Below the pieces are notes generated by a model, which was not told where the DNA came from, ran no database searches, and saw only the letters and a program-made list of their open reading frames with translations. A stretch of DNA of 23,771 bases from Acidobacteria bacterium CG_4_9_14_3_um_filter_49_7. Lineage in GTDB: Bacteria > Acidobacteriota > Holophagae > Thermotomaculales > Thermotomaculaceae. The DNA is taken from assembly GCA_002789615.1 (NCBI GenBank), contig PFTO01000178.1:1-23771 (forward strand), read 5' to 3'. Shown here one piece after another: positions 8,711-16,631 of the stretch (the first letter of the stretch is position 1; every line of letters starts with the position of its first letter). The translations under genes and the position numbers were made by a program.

Positions 8711-8784
8711 TCACTCCTGCTGAAGTTTCACCATTTGATTCATCCGGTCGTCCTCCGGAGCCCGACAAAGGAACAGGCATAAGC

Positions 8785-8814
8785 ATTATGACAGAATTAT
8801 CTTAACTTTGTCAC
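8785..8814 (-). promoter_or_regulatory. Candidate mreB promoter
   Basis: On the minus strand a GTGACA (8814-8809) is followed after 18 bases by CATAAT (8790-8785), a fair match to -35 and -10 boxes, about 75 bases upstream of the mreB start. The -35 word overlaps the stop codon of the GGDEF gene. This would allow mreB to be made independently of the upstream genes. The match is not strong enough to be certain. Confidence 0.35.
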
Positions 8815-10127
8815 TCGGCAATTTCAATACCATTCTTCTGGTTCATTTTTCGCTTATACATCGCCTTGTCGGCTTTAGACAGAATTGCTTCTGTTGTTGA
8901 TCCATGTTCCGGGAAAGAGGCAATGCCAATACTGACAGTCAATCGAATATCGCGGTAATTGTAGTTGCAAACGGATCTGGAAATTGCTTCCGCATATTTT
9001 CGACTTTCTTCAGCAGTCAGTCCAGGCTGGATAACGGTAAATTCATCTCCACCGTAGCGTGAGGCCACATCTTCCTCTCGAACTGCTTCCTTAATCAGTT
9101 GAGCCACATCCACCAGAACAGAGCTTCCCGCCAGATGTCCATAATTGTCATTCACTGATTTGAAGTTGTCCAGATCCAGAAAAATTATTGAAAGGAACCC
9201 CTGGTATTGGGTAGCTTTCTTAATGGACTCCTCCAGAAACCAATTCTGATACCTTGAATTAAAAAGGGACGTCAGATCATCACGCTTGGTCATTTCCTCC
9301 ATTTCATTGAACATCAGTGCATTGTGAAGAATAATAGATCCGTATTTCACCATGGTTCTAAGGGAATCCAGGTCATCTTCTGTGAAGGGCTTTCCGGAAT
9401 CTTTGTTGATAAGCTCAATCACACCAAACAGTTCTCCTTTCCCTACAAGTGGTGCGGCCATAATCCGTTTTGTTTCAAAACCGGTGGCTTCATCCACCTC
9501 CTGCAAAAAGCGCGCATCCGTTCCTACATCGTTGATAATAATTGCCTCGCGTGTACTGGCTACCCATCCTGCCACGCCCCTTCCAACGGGAATTTCAATC
9601 TTGCTCAATTTTTTCCGTACATTCTGATTGGTCATTCGAAAATAAAGGGCATTGCGTTCCCGATTTAAAAGCAATAACGACCATGAACGCGTATTCAGGA
9701 GGGTTTGTACCTTGTTCATAAATTCCCGCATGATGACATCCGGATCAGAAAGATTGATTGCAGACGTGGTCACATGGTTCAGCACTTCATAGTTGCGCGA
9801 AAGAATTCGTTCTGATTCCTTCAGTTTCATCAATTTTTTTTCAATGAAAAGCATTAAACGGAATTCCTTTTCTGAAGAAAATGTCATGCAACCGCTGATG
9901 TCCTGGCCACTCCTGCGTCTGGTATACACATAATAATCATCCACCGGGATAATTCCCTTGATTTCAGATTGATGGCCAATATAAAAAACGTCCGTGAAAA
10001 TAATGATGTCGTGGGAAAATAATGTCAAGGCGGAAAGATCCGTCTGGGAAGAACCTACATAGCGCGCGTATTTTCTTGGTACTTCTCCGAACCATAGGAT
10101 GTTCAGTAGATTTTTATGAATACCCAT
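8811..10127 (-). CDS. GAF-GGDEF diguanylate cyclase with unknown N-terminal domain
   Basis: The protein should make the second messenger cyclic di-GMP from two GTP. It has 438 residues. An N-terminal region (1-95) of unrecognised fold is followed by a short helix rich in charged residues (95-120). A GAF sensor domain (about 125-270) contains GRGVAGWVA and PLVGKGELFGVIELIN. The GGDEF domain (about 284-435) has an intact active-site motif RYGGDEF (359-363 for GGDEF) and an RxxD product-inhibition site (Arg350-Asp353) exactly five residues before it, so the enzyme is likely active and feedback-controlled. No signal peptide or membrane helix is evident, so it is probably cytoplasmic. Its ATG lies 25 bases inside the end of the upstream FecR-type gene, implying coupling. 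The GAF ligand cannot be told from sequence. Confidence 0.93.
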   Translation of the reverse strand: MGIHKNLLNILWFGEVPRKYARYVGSSQTDLSALTLFSHDIIIFTDVFYIGHQSEIKGIIPVDDYYVYTRRRSGQDISGCMTFSSEKEFRLMLFIEKKLMKLKESERILSRNYEVLNHVTTSAINLSDPDVIMREFMNKVQTLLNTRSWSLLLLNRERNALYFRMTNQNVRKKLSKIEIPVGRGVAGWVASTREAIIINDVGTDARFLQEVDEATGFETKRIMAAPLVGKGELFGVIELINKDSGKPFTEDDLDSLRTMVKYGSIILHNALMFNEMEEMTKRDDLTSLFNSRYQNWFLEESIKKATQYQGFLSIIFLDLDNFKSVNDNYGHLAGSSVLVDVAQLIKEAVREEDVASRYGGDEFTVIQPGLTAEESRKYAEAISRSVCNYNYRDIRLTVSIGIASFPEHGSTTEAILSKADKAMYKRKMNQKNGIEIAE

Positions 10128-11494
10128 TTTTCCAAAATTGTCTCGTTGTCGCTGGCATCACGGGAAATGACCTCAATCCGGTTTTTTCCGGACTGGTACA
10201 ATGTAATAATGGAACTGAAAGTACCATCTTCTTTCACTTCCGCCAGCTGGTTGTTAACCGTTACCCGTGCATGGGGTTCGGTTTTTCCTCGCACAATGGC
10301 AGTCGTACCAAAAATGCGAATTGGCTCCAAGGTAAGAGGTGGCGGCGTCTGGTCCACTAGAAGCTCATGTTGGCGCGTTCCCACCACCTTAAATTCTCGA
10401 ATATCGGAAAAACGTCCCTGCTCATTGGCCTCGTTCAAAGCTGCCACCCGCCAGAAGTAAGTTCCTTTACCCGGGATGGGAAGCGTCAAAGAGGTTCCAC
10501 TGTAACCGCTTCGCCGTTCAATACAGCTCGCAAAAACCGTATTGTTCGCCAATTCAAAGGCATAACCTGCGGCATTGTAAACTTTTGACCAGCGAAATTG
10601 GACATTTCCTCCCTTTCCGGACGTCTCAATGGTTTTGAAATTGGGAGGCTCTTCCGCAAGCGGCATAGGCGGCAACAGATAGGTCTTTTCTGCCATTGTG
10701 TGCTGGGAAAACCGTAATACCTGCTGTGGACTCAGTTTACGATCCCTTTCTCCTCCCTCCACCATAAGGTTTCCTTCCAGGCACGCAATCGTTGTTGTCA
10801 AAACACTGCTGTCCAGTCCAGCTCGTCCCATTGCGTTTAAAGAGTACAGAACCCGTGCTTTTCCGATAACCAATTCAAATTTCGGCTGATAATCCGTAAT
10901 TTTGGAAGCAGTAAATGAGATCCCGCCGTTTTTCAGTTCCATGGAAACGTTCAGAGAATGGGTGACTTTGTCTTCCTCTATCTGGCTGAAAACCAATGTG
11001 GCCGGGTAGCGGAGAGTGACAGTGGAGCCGTCAATAAAAATAATTTCACATCCAGACCCCTTCTTCATGGTCATCACGTCTCCCGAACGGATTTTCATAC
11101 TGCTTTCAACCTGAACTACGCGGGTTCCGCCCTCCAGATAGTCCACCTGACCCACCAGTTGGGCGATGTGGGCGCCGGACATTACGGCAGATTTTCTGGC
11201 CTCCATAATGCTGTTTGCCGCATCAAAGACTTCTCCACTGAGTTTATCCAGTTTTGCAAACTCGTAGTTGTCCAGGTCTTCTTTCAGTGCATCCAAATGG
11301 TCCAGTGCTTTATTCAGTTTTGCTTTTTCTTCATCAAGTCTTGCAACGACGAATGCCTTCTGGAGTAAGGCCAGAGATTCAAATAATTTTTTTTCACTCT
11401 GCTTACGCATCACGTGGACATAAACCGGGTAAGCTATCATAGAAACCAGAACCAGGAGAATAATGACCATCGCCGAAGTTTTTATAACTTTCAC
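10103..11494 (-). CDS. Membrane-anchored FecR-domain protein with Ig/FN3-like repeats
   Basis: I do not recognise a specific named gene. The 463-residue product starts at a GTG with AAGGAAG about six bases upstream. It has a single N-terminal membrane helix (about residues 7-28), a helical, probably coiled-coil segment (34-100), and a FecR-like region (about 115-225) with IRSGDVMTMKKGSGCEIIF and FIDGSTVTLRYPA. A FN3-like domain follows (about 290-380, with VQFRWSKVYNAAGYAFELA and GTYFWRVAALNE), then a C-terminal Ig-like domain (395-463) ending in an exposed beta strand. FecR-type domains in such proteins often occur in envelope or surface proteins rather than in true iron signalling, and no sigma factor or TonB gene is nearby. 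The coupled diguanylate cyclase downstream suggests a shared envelope-related role, which is inference. Confidence 0.8.
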   Translation of the reverse strand: MKVIKTSAMVIILLVLVSMIAYPVYVHVMRKQSEKKLFESLALLQKAFVVARLDEEKAKLNKALDHLDALKEDLDNYEFAKLDKLSGEVFDAANSIMEARKSAVMSGAHIAQLVGQVDYLEGGTRVVQVESSMKIRSGDVMTMKKGSGCEIIFIDGSTVTLRYPATLVFSQIEEDKVTHSLNVSMELKNGGISFTASKITDYQPKFELVIGKARVLYSLNAMGRAGLDSSVLTTTIACLEGNLMVEGGERDRKLSPQQVLRFSQHTMAEKTYLLPPMPLAEEPPNFKTIETSGKGGNVQFRWSKVYNAAGYAFELANNTVFASCIERRSGYSGTSLTLPIPGKGTYFWRVAALNEANEQGRFSDIREFKVVGTRQHELLVDQTPPPLTLEPIRIFGTTAIVRGKTEPHARVTVNNQLAEVKEDGTFSSIITLYQSGKNRIEVISRDASDNETILEKWVFIKIY

Positions 11495-11577
11495 AGTTTC
11501 TTCCTTTCTGTTCTTTCATTTTTATCATAATGTACACTATACTTTCAAGAGTTGATATAGAAAACTGGAGATAATCT
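11495..11577. promoter_or_regulatory. Divergent AT-rich promoter region
   Basis: This 83-base gap lies between two divergent genes. On the plus strand TATACT (11538-11543) could be a -10 box, and GGAG (11567-11570) is a ribosome binding site for the gene at 11578. On the minus strand AAGGAAG precedes the GTG start at 11494, and a TTGAAA lies at about 11544-11549, but no well-spaced -10 was found. Exact promoters remain unassigned. Confidence 0.4.
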
Positions 11578-12450
11578 ATGGCTGATAGGAAAAAACTTCG
11601 GACAATTCTGGATTCATTGACACCCCGTGAATCAACTGTTGAAAAACTGAACATGGATCCCATTGCCTTCCCCGGGCGCTATCCCGATTTACCGGACAGG
11701 GAGGTTGTCGCGCTGATTGCCGCATCTTTCGCTTTTGGGAAAGTCACTGCCATCATGGGGGCAGTGGAACAGGTACTGGCCCCCCTGGGGCCGTCTCCAG
11801 CAACCACCCTGCAGATAACAAAACAAAGTGATTTGAAGAAACTCTATCCGGATTTCAGATACCGATTTATGAGCCATGAAGGTCTGGTCGCTTTCCTTTC
11901 CGGTATTCGTGAAATTCTATTGACATCAGGGAGATTAAGCGCACATGTGAGAAAAGATGCCCCCGTCGAATCGGCAGACAACCTCTTTCGGGAACTTCTG
12001 TCCGGCAGCGGAAATGAAATCGCCCTTCGCTCTTCCAATCTGCTGGCAGATCCCAAACGAGGCGGACCGGCCAAACGCTGGATGCTCTTTCTCCGGTGGA
12101 TGGTTCGAAACAAATTCCCTGATTTTGGTATTTGGAACCATCTGATTTCTCCTTCCCGGCTGATCATTCCCCTGGACACCCACGTCCTCAGAATTTCCCG
12201 TTACCTGGGCTTTACAATGAAAACCTCTCCTTCCATGAAAGTTGCGAGGGAAATCACCGAAGCTCTGGCCCAGTTTTCTCCGGCTGATCCCCTTCAGTTT
12301 GATTTTGCCCTTGCCCATATGGGAATAGATGGCATCTGCCCCAGGAACCGGGGATTGCGCCGCTGCGACATTTGCCCTTTGCAAGAATTTTGTTTGGAAG
12401 GTAGAATGGCAGGGAACATAGAATCGAAGGCAGGAAGGGACTTCCAATGA
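11578..12450 (+). CDS. TIGR02757-family protein, HhH-GPD-like
   Basis: The product resembles the TIGR02757 (DUF2400) family of unknown function. The N-terminal DPIAFPGRYPDLPDREVVAL and the following ALIAASFAFGKV are hallmarks. The 290 residues also show a helix-hairpin-helix glycosylase flavour. PLDTHVLRISRYLG places Asp200 where endonuclease III has its catalytic Asp (VDTH context). Four C-terminal cysteines (254, 263, 266, 272; spacing C-x8-C-x2-C-x5-C) resemble the 4Fe-4S loop of endonuclease III, which has C-x6-C-x2-C-x5-C. A DNA-binding or DNA-repair role is therefore a reasonable inference, not a demonstrated one. The start ATG follows a GGAG by seven bases. The stop shares bases with the guaA start (ATGA), so it is coupled to GMP synthesis. 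Confidence 0.85.
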   Translation: MADRKKLRTILDSLTPRESTVEKLNMDPIAFPGRYPDLPDREVVALIAASFAFGKVTAIMGAVEQVLAPLGPSPATTLQITKQSDLKKLYPDFRYRFMSHEGLVAFLSGIREILLTSGRLSAHVRKDAPVESADNLFRELLSGSGNEIALRSSNLLADPKRGGPAKRWMLFLRWMVRNKFPDFGIWNHLISPSRLIIPLDTHVLRISRYLGFTMKTSPSMKVAREITEALAQFSPADPLQFDFALAHMGIDGICPRNRGLRRCDICPLQEFCLEGRMAGNIESKAGRDFQ

Positions 12451-13985
12451 AACAAAACAAGGTTGTAGTACTGGATTTCGGCTCCCAATACACAAAACTC
12501 ATATTAAGGCGAATTCGGGAGCACCACATTTACAGTGAAATCGTTCCCATCAACACGACCGTGGAAAAAATCCGCGAAATGGCCCCTGCCGCCATTATTC
12601 TCTCCGGCGGGCCCCGTTCCGTCTACGAAGAAGGGGCATTTCACGCCGATCCCGAACTCTTTTCCATGGGTATACCGGTTCTGGGTATCTGTTATGGCAT
12701 GCAATTGATGGCCCATCTGCTGAATGGGAAAGTTGCGGCTTCCAATGACCGGGAATACGGTCGGGCCACAGCAAAATTCCGGACAGATTCTCCGCTTTTT
12801 CAGGGAATCAAGGCGGAATCCGTGGCCTGGATGAGCCATGGAGACAAAGTAGAAGCGGTTCCTCCCGGTTTCCGCGCCATTGCCGAAACCGATACAACGC
12901 CGATCGCAGCCATGGAAAATAGTGAGAAACGCCTGTACGCAGTGCAGTTTCACCCGGAAGTCACCCACACTGAAATGGGACAAGATATCCTGAAGAACTT
13001 CCTGATTAACATCGCCAGAATTGACCCGGACTGGCAGATGGGGTCATTTGTGGATGCGGAAATTTCCCGTATCCGTGAAATTGTAGGGAATGGAACTGTC
13101 ATCTGTGGCCTTTCCGGCGGCGTGGATTCCTCCGTGGCAGCCGCCCTCATCCATCGGGCCATCGGCGATCAGCTGCAATGCATATTCGTAGATCATGGAC
13201 TCTTGAGAAAAAATGAAAAACATCTGGTCATTGAAACCTTTACCCGTCAATTCCACTTCAACCTGAAGGCCGTGGATGGTTCTGAAACCTTCCTTAACCG
13301 GTTGTCTGGTATCTCTGATCCGGAAGAGAAACGCAAAATCATTGGTCATACATTTATCGAAGTATTTGAGGAAGAAGCCCGTCAATTTGACAATGCCCGC
13401 TTCCTTGCCCAGGGAACGCTTTATCCGGATGTTATTGAGTCCGCGGCCCACGGCGGTACCTCGGTTACCATCAAATCCCACCACAACGTCGGGGGGTTGC
13501 CTGCACATATGAACCTGAAGCTACTGGAACCGCTGAAAGAGTTGTTCAAAGATGAAGTCCGGGAATTGGGCCGCCTGCTGGGTCTGCCGGAAGAAATTGT
13601 CGGCCGCCATCCCTTTCCGGGACCGGGACTGGCCGTGCGGATCCCCGGCGCAGTGGATAGAGAAAAAATTGCCATCTTACAGGAAGCCGATGATATCTTT
13701 ATTGAAATGCTCCATTCAGCCGGACTTTACGATGAAATCGCCCAGGCCTTTGCGGTACTGATTCCGGTCAAAACCGTTGGAGTGATGGGGGATTTCAGGA
13801 CCTACGAGTACATTGCGGCGCTTCGGGCTGTTAAATCCGAGGACTTCATGACAGCAGACTGGTACCCCATGCCCCACAGCCTGCTCGCTGATATATCCGC
13901 AAGGATTGTTAACGAAGTCAAGGGCATCAACCGGGTGGTCTACGACATTACCTCCAAACCCCCCGGAACAGTGGAGTGGGAATAG
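12447..13985 (+). CDS. guaA: GMP synthase (glutamine-hydrolysing)
   Basis: GuaA aminates XMP to GMP in the cytoplasm, using glutamine and ATP, the last step of de novo guanine nucleotide synthesis. The 512 residues match the family length. The N-terminal class I amidotransferase domain has the nucleophile Cys82 in GICYGMQL, and His169 and Glu171 in QFHPEV. The ATP-pyrophosphatase domain begins with the P-loop SGGVDSS (223-229). The C-terminal dimerisation domain ends in the invariant KPPGTVEWE. The start overlaps the upstream stop as ATGA. No xanthine or guanine riboswitch is possible immediately upstream because the gene is preceded by coding sequence. GMP supply feeds GTP, the substrate of the nearby diguanylate cyclase, but that link is general metabolism. 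Confidence 0.98.
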   Translation: MKQNKVVVLDFGSQYTKLILRRIREHHIYSEIVPINTTVEKIREMAPAAIILSGGPRSVYEEGAFHADPELFSMGIPVLGICYGMQLMAHLLNGKVAASNDREYGRATAKFRTDSPLFQGIKAESVAWMSHGDKVEAVPPGFRAIAETDTTPIAAMENSEKRLYAVQFHPEVTHTEMGQDILKNFLINIARIDPDWQMGSFVDAEISRIREIVGNGTVICGLSGGVDSSVAAALIHRAIGDQLQCIFVDHGLLRKNEKHLVIETFTRQFHFNLKAVDGSETFLNRLSGISDPEEKRKIIGHTFIEVFEEEARQFDNARFLAQGTLYPDVIESAAHGGTSVTIKSHHNVGGLPAHMNLKLLEPLKELFKDEVRELGRLLGLPEEIVGRHPFPGPGLAVRIPGAVDREKIAILQEADDIFIEMLHSAGLYDEIAQAFAVLIPVKTVGVMGDFRTYEYIAALRAVKSEDFMTADWYPMPHSLLADISARIVNEVKGINRVVYDITSKPPGTVEWE

Positions 13986-13987
13986 AA

Positions 13988-14088
13988 TGAGTTGGAGTCG
14001 GGGTAGGGGAAGGAGCAAGGGATAGAAAATCATGGAATCATCTTCCACTCATGACTCATCACTCATCACCCATCACGATTCACCCTCC
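13988..14088. repeat. Degenerate short tandem repeats flanking and entering the glycosyltransferase start
   Basis: From 14047 to 14088 the plus strand reads as six consecutive heptamers related to ACTCATC: ACTCATG, ACTCATC, ACTCATC, ACCCATC, ACGATTC, ACCCTCC. Just upstream, 13988-14025 is purine-rich with an approximate six-base period (GAGTTG, GAGTCG, GGGTAG, GGGAAG). The right part is read as codons in the N-terminus of the next gene (residues 6-19), giving a Ser/Thr/His-rich leader. Such degenerate arrays are seen between genes in several bacterial genomes; their function here is unknown. Confidence 0.6.
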
Positions 14089-14922
14089 GTTTCTGTGATT
14101 ATCCCCACATATAACAGGCGTGAGCGCGTACTGAAGGCAATCGAAAGCGTCGTTGCTCAAAAGCGACAGCCGAATGAGATTATTGTTGTGGATGACGGGT
14201 CCACAGATGGAAGTGCTGCTGAAATCCAGAACGCCTTTCCGGACATAACGCTTATCCGGCAGGAAAATTCTGGCGTCAGTGCAGCTCGAAACACCGGGAT
14301 CCGGGCCGCAGCAAGTGAATGGCTGGCATTTCTGGACTCTGACGATGAATGGAAACCGGAAAAACTGGGAAAACATATGGCGTATGCCCTGTCCCATCCA
14401 AAATACAGAATTTCCCAGACCGACGAGGTGTGGATTCGAAACGGTTGTTTTGTGAACCCAATGAAAAAACATGGGAAAAAAGCCGGGCGTTTTTTCCGGG
14501 ACGCACTGAAGCTTTGTCTGGTCAGCCCTTCCGCCGTAATGATTCACCAAAATGTGTTCCGGGATATTGGTTATTTTGATCAAACGCTTCCGGTCTGTGA
14601 AGATTATGACCTGTGGCTTCGCATTCTGGCTCGGGAACAAATTGGATTTCTTGCGGAAAAACTGGTGGTCAAACATGGCGGTCATCCGGATCAGCTTTCC
14701 CTTAATTTCATTGCCATGGACCGGTTCCGTGTTCGTGCCATACTGAAGATTCTCCGGTTTCCTGAACTGGTAATTGAGGACAGGAAAGATGCCGTGGCAG
14801 AACTGGCTGAAAAGTGTCACATTCTGGAACAGGGATATGCGAAACACGGCTCCCCGGAAAGATGCGCCCGTTTTCGATGGATTCGGGAAACAGTGACAGG
14901 CAAATTGGACAGAAAAGTGTAA
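14032..14922 (+). CDS. Family 2 glycosyltransferase
   Basis: A GT-A-fold, inverting GT2 enzyme that would move a sugar from a nucleotide donor to an unknown acceptor. The 296 residues include VIIPTYNRRERV (22-33), VVDDGSTDGS (52-61) and the metal-binding DSDDEW (102-107), all standard for GT2. A later CEDYDLWLRILAR is typical of the acceptor-side region. There is no membrane segment. The start ATG at 14032 has no convincing ribosome binding site, and its first 19 residues (MESSSTHDSSLITHHDSPS) come from a degenerate heptamer repeat, whereas the conserved fold begins at VSVIIP. The true start is therefore doubtful, but no better codon exists. It lies 46 bases after guaA. The acceptor could be lipopolysaccharide, capsule or protein glycan; context does not decide. 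Confidence 0.88.
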   Translation: MESSSTHDSSLITHHDSPSVSVIIPTYNRRERVLKAIESVVAQKRQPNEIIVVDDGSTDGSAAEIQNAFPDITLIRQENSGVSAARNTGIRAAASEWLAFLDSDDEWKPEKLGKHMAYALSHPKYRISQTDEVWIRNGCFVNPMKKHGKKAGRFFRDALKLCLVSPSAVMIHQNVFRDIGYFDQTLPVCEDYDLWLRILAREQIGFLAEKLVVKHGGHPDQLSLNFIAMDRFRVRAILKILRFPELVIEDRKDAVAELAEKCHILEQGYAKHGSPERCARFRWIRETVTGKLDRKV

Positions 14923-14964
14923 GCTGTGGTATATCTCTACAAGCAACATTTTTAGGAGGACCCA

Positions 14965-15825
14965 ATGAAAAGAATGATTCGAACATTTGTTATTACCCTC
15001 TTGATAGCAGCGACCACTGTCGCCCAGGCAGGGATTATTTACAGTGCCAGGACAAATACGGAGCTCTACGGAGAAAATGCTGAACAGCAAAAGCAGAACC
15101 CCATGATGCAGCAAGTTCTGGAACCTCAGGAAATGAAGGTTTTTGCCCAGGACAAGGGCGCGAGAATCAAATTTCTCAGCGATTCCATATTGTACAAAAA
15201 GGGAGATTTCATGGTCACTGAGGACGGGAATACCCTGTATCTCTGCGACCCTCAGGCCAAAACCTATCACAAACTGGATCTGGAAGCCATGAAAGGAAAG
15301 GTCCTGGGTGCGATGAAAACAATGACGAAAATGACCTACAGCAATGCGTTTGTCAACATTGTGGATAAAGGTGATGCCGGAACAGTCGCCGGCTACCCGG
15401 TGAAAAAATATCGCCTGTTGGTAGAGTATGATACGAACATGAAGATCCTGTTCAAGAAAATCAAGACTCATGAAAGACGGGAATTTTTCATCTATGTAAC
15501 CTCGAAGCTGTCAATGGACCTGGTACCGGAATACAACAACAGCCAGATGTTTACAACCGGTGTGGATCAAGTGGACAGTCAGATCCAGTCGAAGTTGAAA
15601 GGACTGGGGTTCCCCATGAAAACTGAACAGCTCAGCTATGGTAAGAATAACGAATTGACTTCCAAAACCTCTTTCGAAATTACATCCATCGATGAAAAAT
15701 CCCTGAATCCTGCGTTGTTCAAGCTTCCCAGTGGATACACCGAGAAAGAAATCCAGGTTGAAGGAACGGATTCAGAAGGAAATACCGAGAAACAGAAGTT
15801 CAAGATGGGAGATTTATTTAAATGA
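14965..15825 (+). CDS. Secreted DUF4412-like protein, possibly LolA/LolB-like fold
   Basis: Function unknown. The 286-residue product has a clear Sec signal peptide (about 1-23, ending VAQA before GII) and no other membrane helix, so it should reside in the periplasm. The start is set by an AGGAGG five bases upstream. The mature part is rich in beta-strand patterns, with YLCDPQAKTYHKLDLE (about 92-107) and AGYPVKKYRLLVEYD (about 138-152), which resemble DUF4412 proteins often compared with LolA/LolB-type lipid-binding folds. That assignment is by pattern only. Its stop shares bases with the uppP start (ATGA), so it is coupled to undecaprenyl-diphosphate recycling. A lipid-handling role in the periplasm would fit the context but is inference. 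Confidence 0.78.
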   Translation: MKRMIRTFVITLLIAATTVAQAGIIYSARTNTELYGENAEQQKQNPMMQQVLEPQEMKVFAQDKGARIKFLSDSILYKKGDFMVTEDGNTLYLCDPQAKTYHKLDLEAMKGKVLGAMKTMTKMTYSNAFVNIVDKGDAGTVAGYPVKKYRLLVEYDTNMKILFKKIKTHERREFFIYVTSKLSMDLVPEYNNSQMFTTGVDQVDSQIQSKLKGLGFPMKTEQLSYGKNNELTSKTSFEITSIDEKSLNPALFKLPSGYTEKEIQVEGTDSEGNTEKQKFKMGDLFK

Positions 15826-16628
15826 CACTGTTGCAGGCACTGGTCCTGGCCTTTGTGCAGGGGATGACAGAATTCCTGCCTGTATCCAGTTCCGGCCACC
15901 TGGCACTGTTCGGACGGTTATTTGGAATGAAGGCTCCGGATATCAACTTTGATATTGTGCTGCACATGGCTACATTGCTGGCAGTGTTGATCTACTACCG
16001 GAAGCAACTGATTGATCTCGCTATCCACCTGTTCACAAGGAAAGGCGGAGAAGGGTTTGCCGAAAACCCTCTCCGCTTTCTCTTTTTCGTCATTCTGACA
16101 TCTATTCCCACCGGTATCATCGGACTGGCACTGGACAGCAGAATGGAAACCCTGCATGAAAACCTGATTTTTGTCGGCGTCTGCTTTTTTATCACCGCAA
16201 TTATGCTCCTGACAACTCATCTGAAACAGAAAAAAAGGCTTATCGGGAAATCGTTGTTGAATTCCCCCTGGTGGGTTCCGACACTGATCGGGGTCGCACA
16301 GGGGATTGCGGTCCTTCCCGGAGTGTCCCGATCCGGTTTTACCATCGGAGCGGCGCTTCTTCTGGGCATTGCCGCCACCGATTCGGCAGATTACGGCTTT
16401 ATCGTTTCTATCCCTGCCATATTGGGCGCTTTTCTGCTAAAGCTTGGGGGAATCAGTGCCATGGGATTCTCCATGAATTATGTGCTGGGCTTTGTACTGG
16501 CCTTTCTCGTAGGGCTGGCATCCATCCGCCTGGTTGTGGTATTTGTGGAGAAGGTCCGACTCCACTATTTTGCGGCTTACATGGTCATTGTTTCCATTGT
16601 CACTCTTATCCTTGGTGCTACAGGTTGA
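15822..16628 (+). CDS. uppP: Undecaprenyl-diphosphatase (BacA family)
   Basis: UppP removes a phosphate from undecaprenyl diphosphate released after wall polymerisation, recycling the lipid carrier for MraY; overproduction gives bacitracin resistance in other bacteria. The 268 residues match the family. Both signature regions are present: QGMTEFLPVSSSGHLALF (13-30) with Glu17 and His26, and LPGVSRSGFTIGAAL with the conserved Arg, about residues 166-180. Several membrane helices are evident. The start overlaps the DUF4412 gene as ATGA, and the TatD gene begins three bases after the stop, forming a compact three-gene unit. It serves the same lipid cycle as the murJ/murG/mraY genes 3 kb to the right and rodA/mrdA to the left. 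Confidence 0.97.
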   Translation: MTLLQALVLAFVQGMTEFLPVSSSGHLALFGRLFGMKAPDINFDIVLHMATLLAVLIYYRKQLIDLAIHLFTRKGGEGFAENPLRFLFFVILTSIPTGIIGLALDSRMETLHENLIFVGVCFFITAIMLLTTHLKQKKRLIGKSLLNSPWWVPTLIGVAQGIAVLPGVSRSGFTIGAALLLGIAATDSADYGFIVSIPAILGAFLLKLGGISAMGFSMNYVLGFVLAFLVGLASIRLVVVFVEKVRLHYFAAYMVIVSIVTLILGATG

Positions 16629-16631
16629 ATC

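Noticed and set aside
10103..11494. FecR-domain protein as an iron-siderophore anti-sigma regulator
   Set aside because: No FecI-type sigma factor or TonB receptor is near, the topology (single N-terminal helix, FN3 and Ig-like domains) differs from FecR, and only the domain is shared.
14080..15471. 463-codon open frame on the minus strand across the glycosyltransferase and DUF4412 genes
   Set aside because: It is antisense to two well-supported genes, spans their intergenic gap and ribosome binding site, is rich in His, Phe and Cys as expected of an antisense reading, and shows no recognisable domain.
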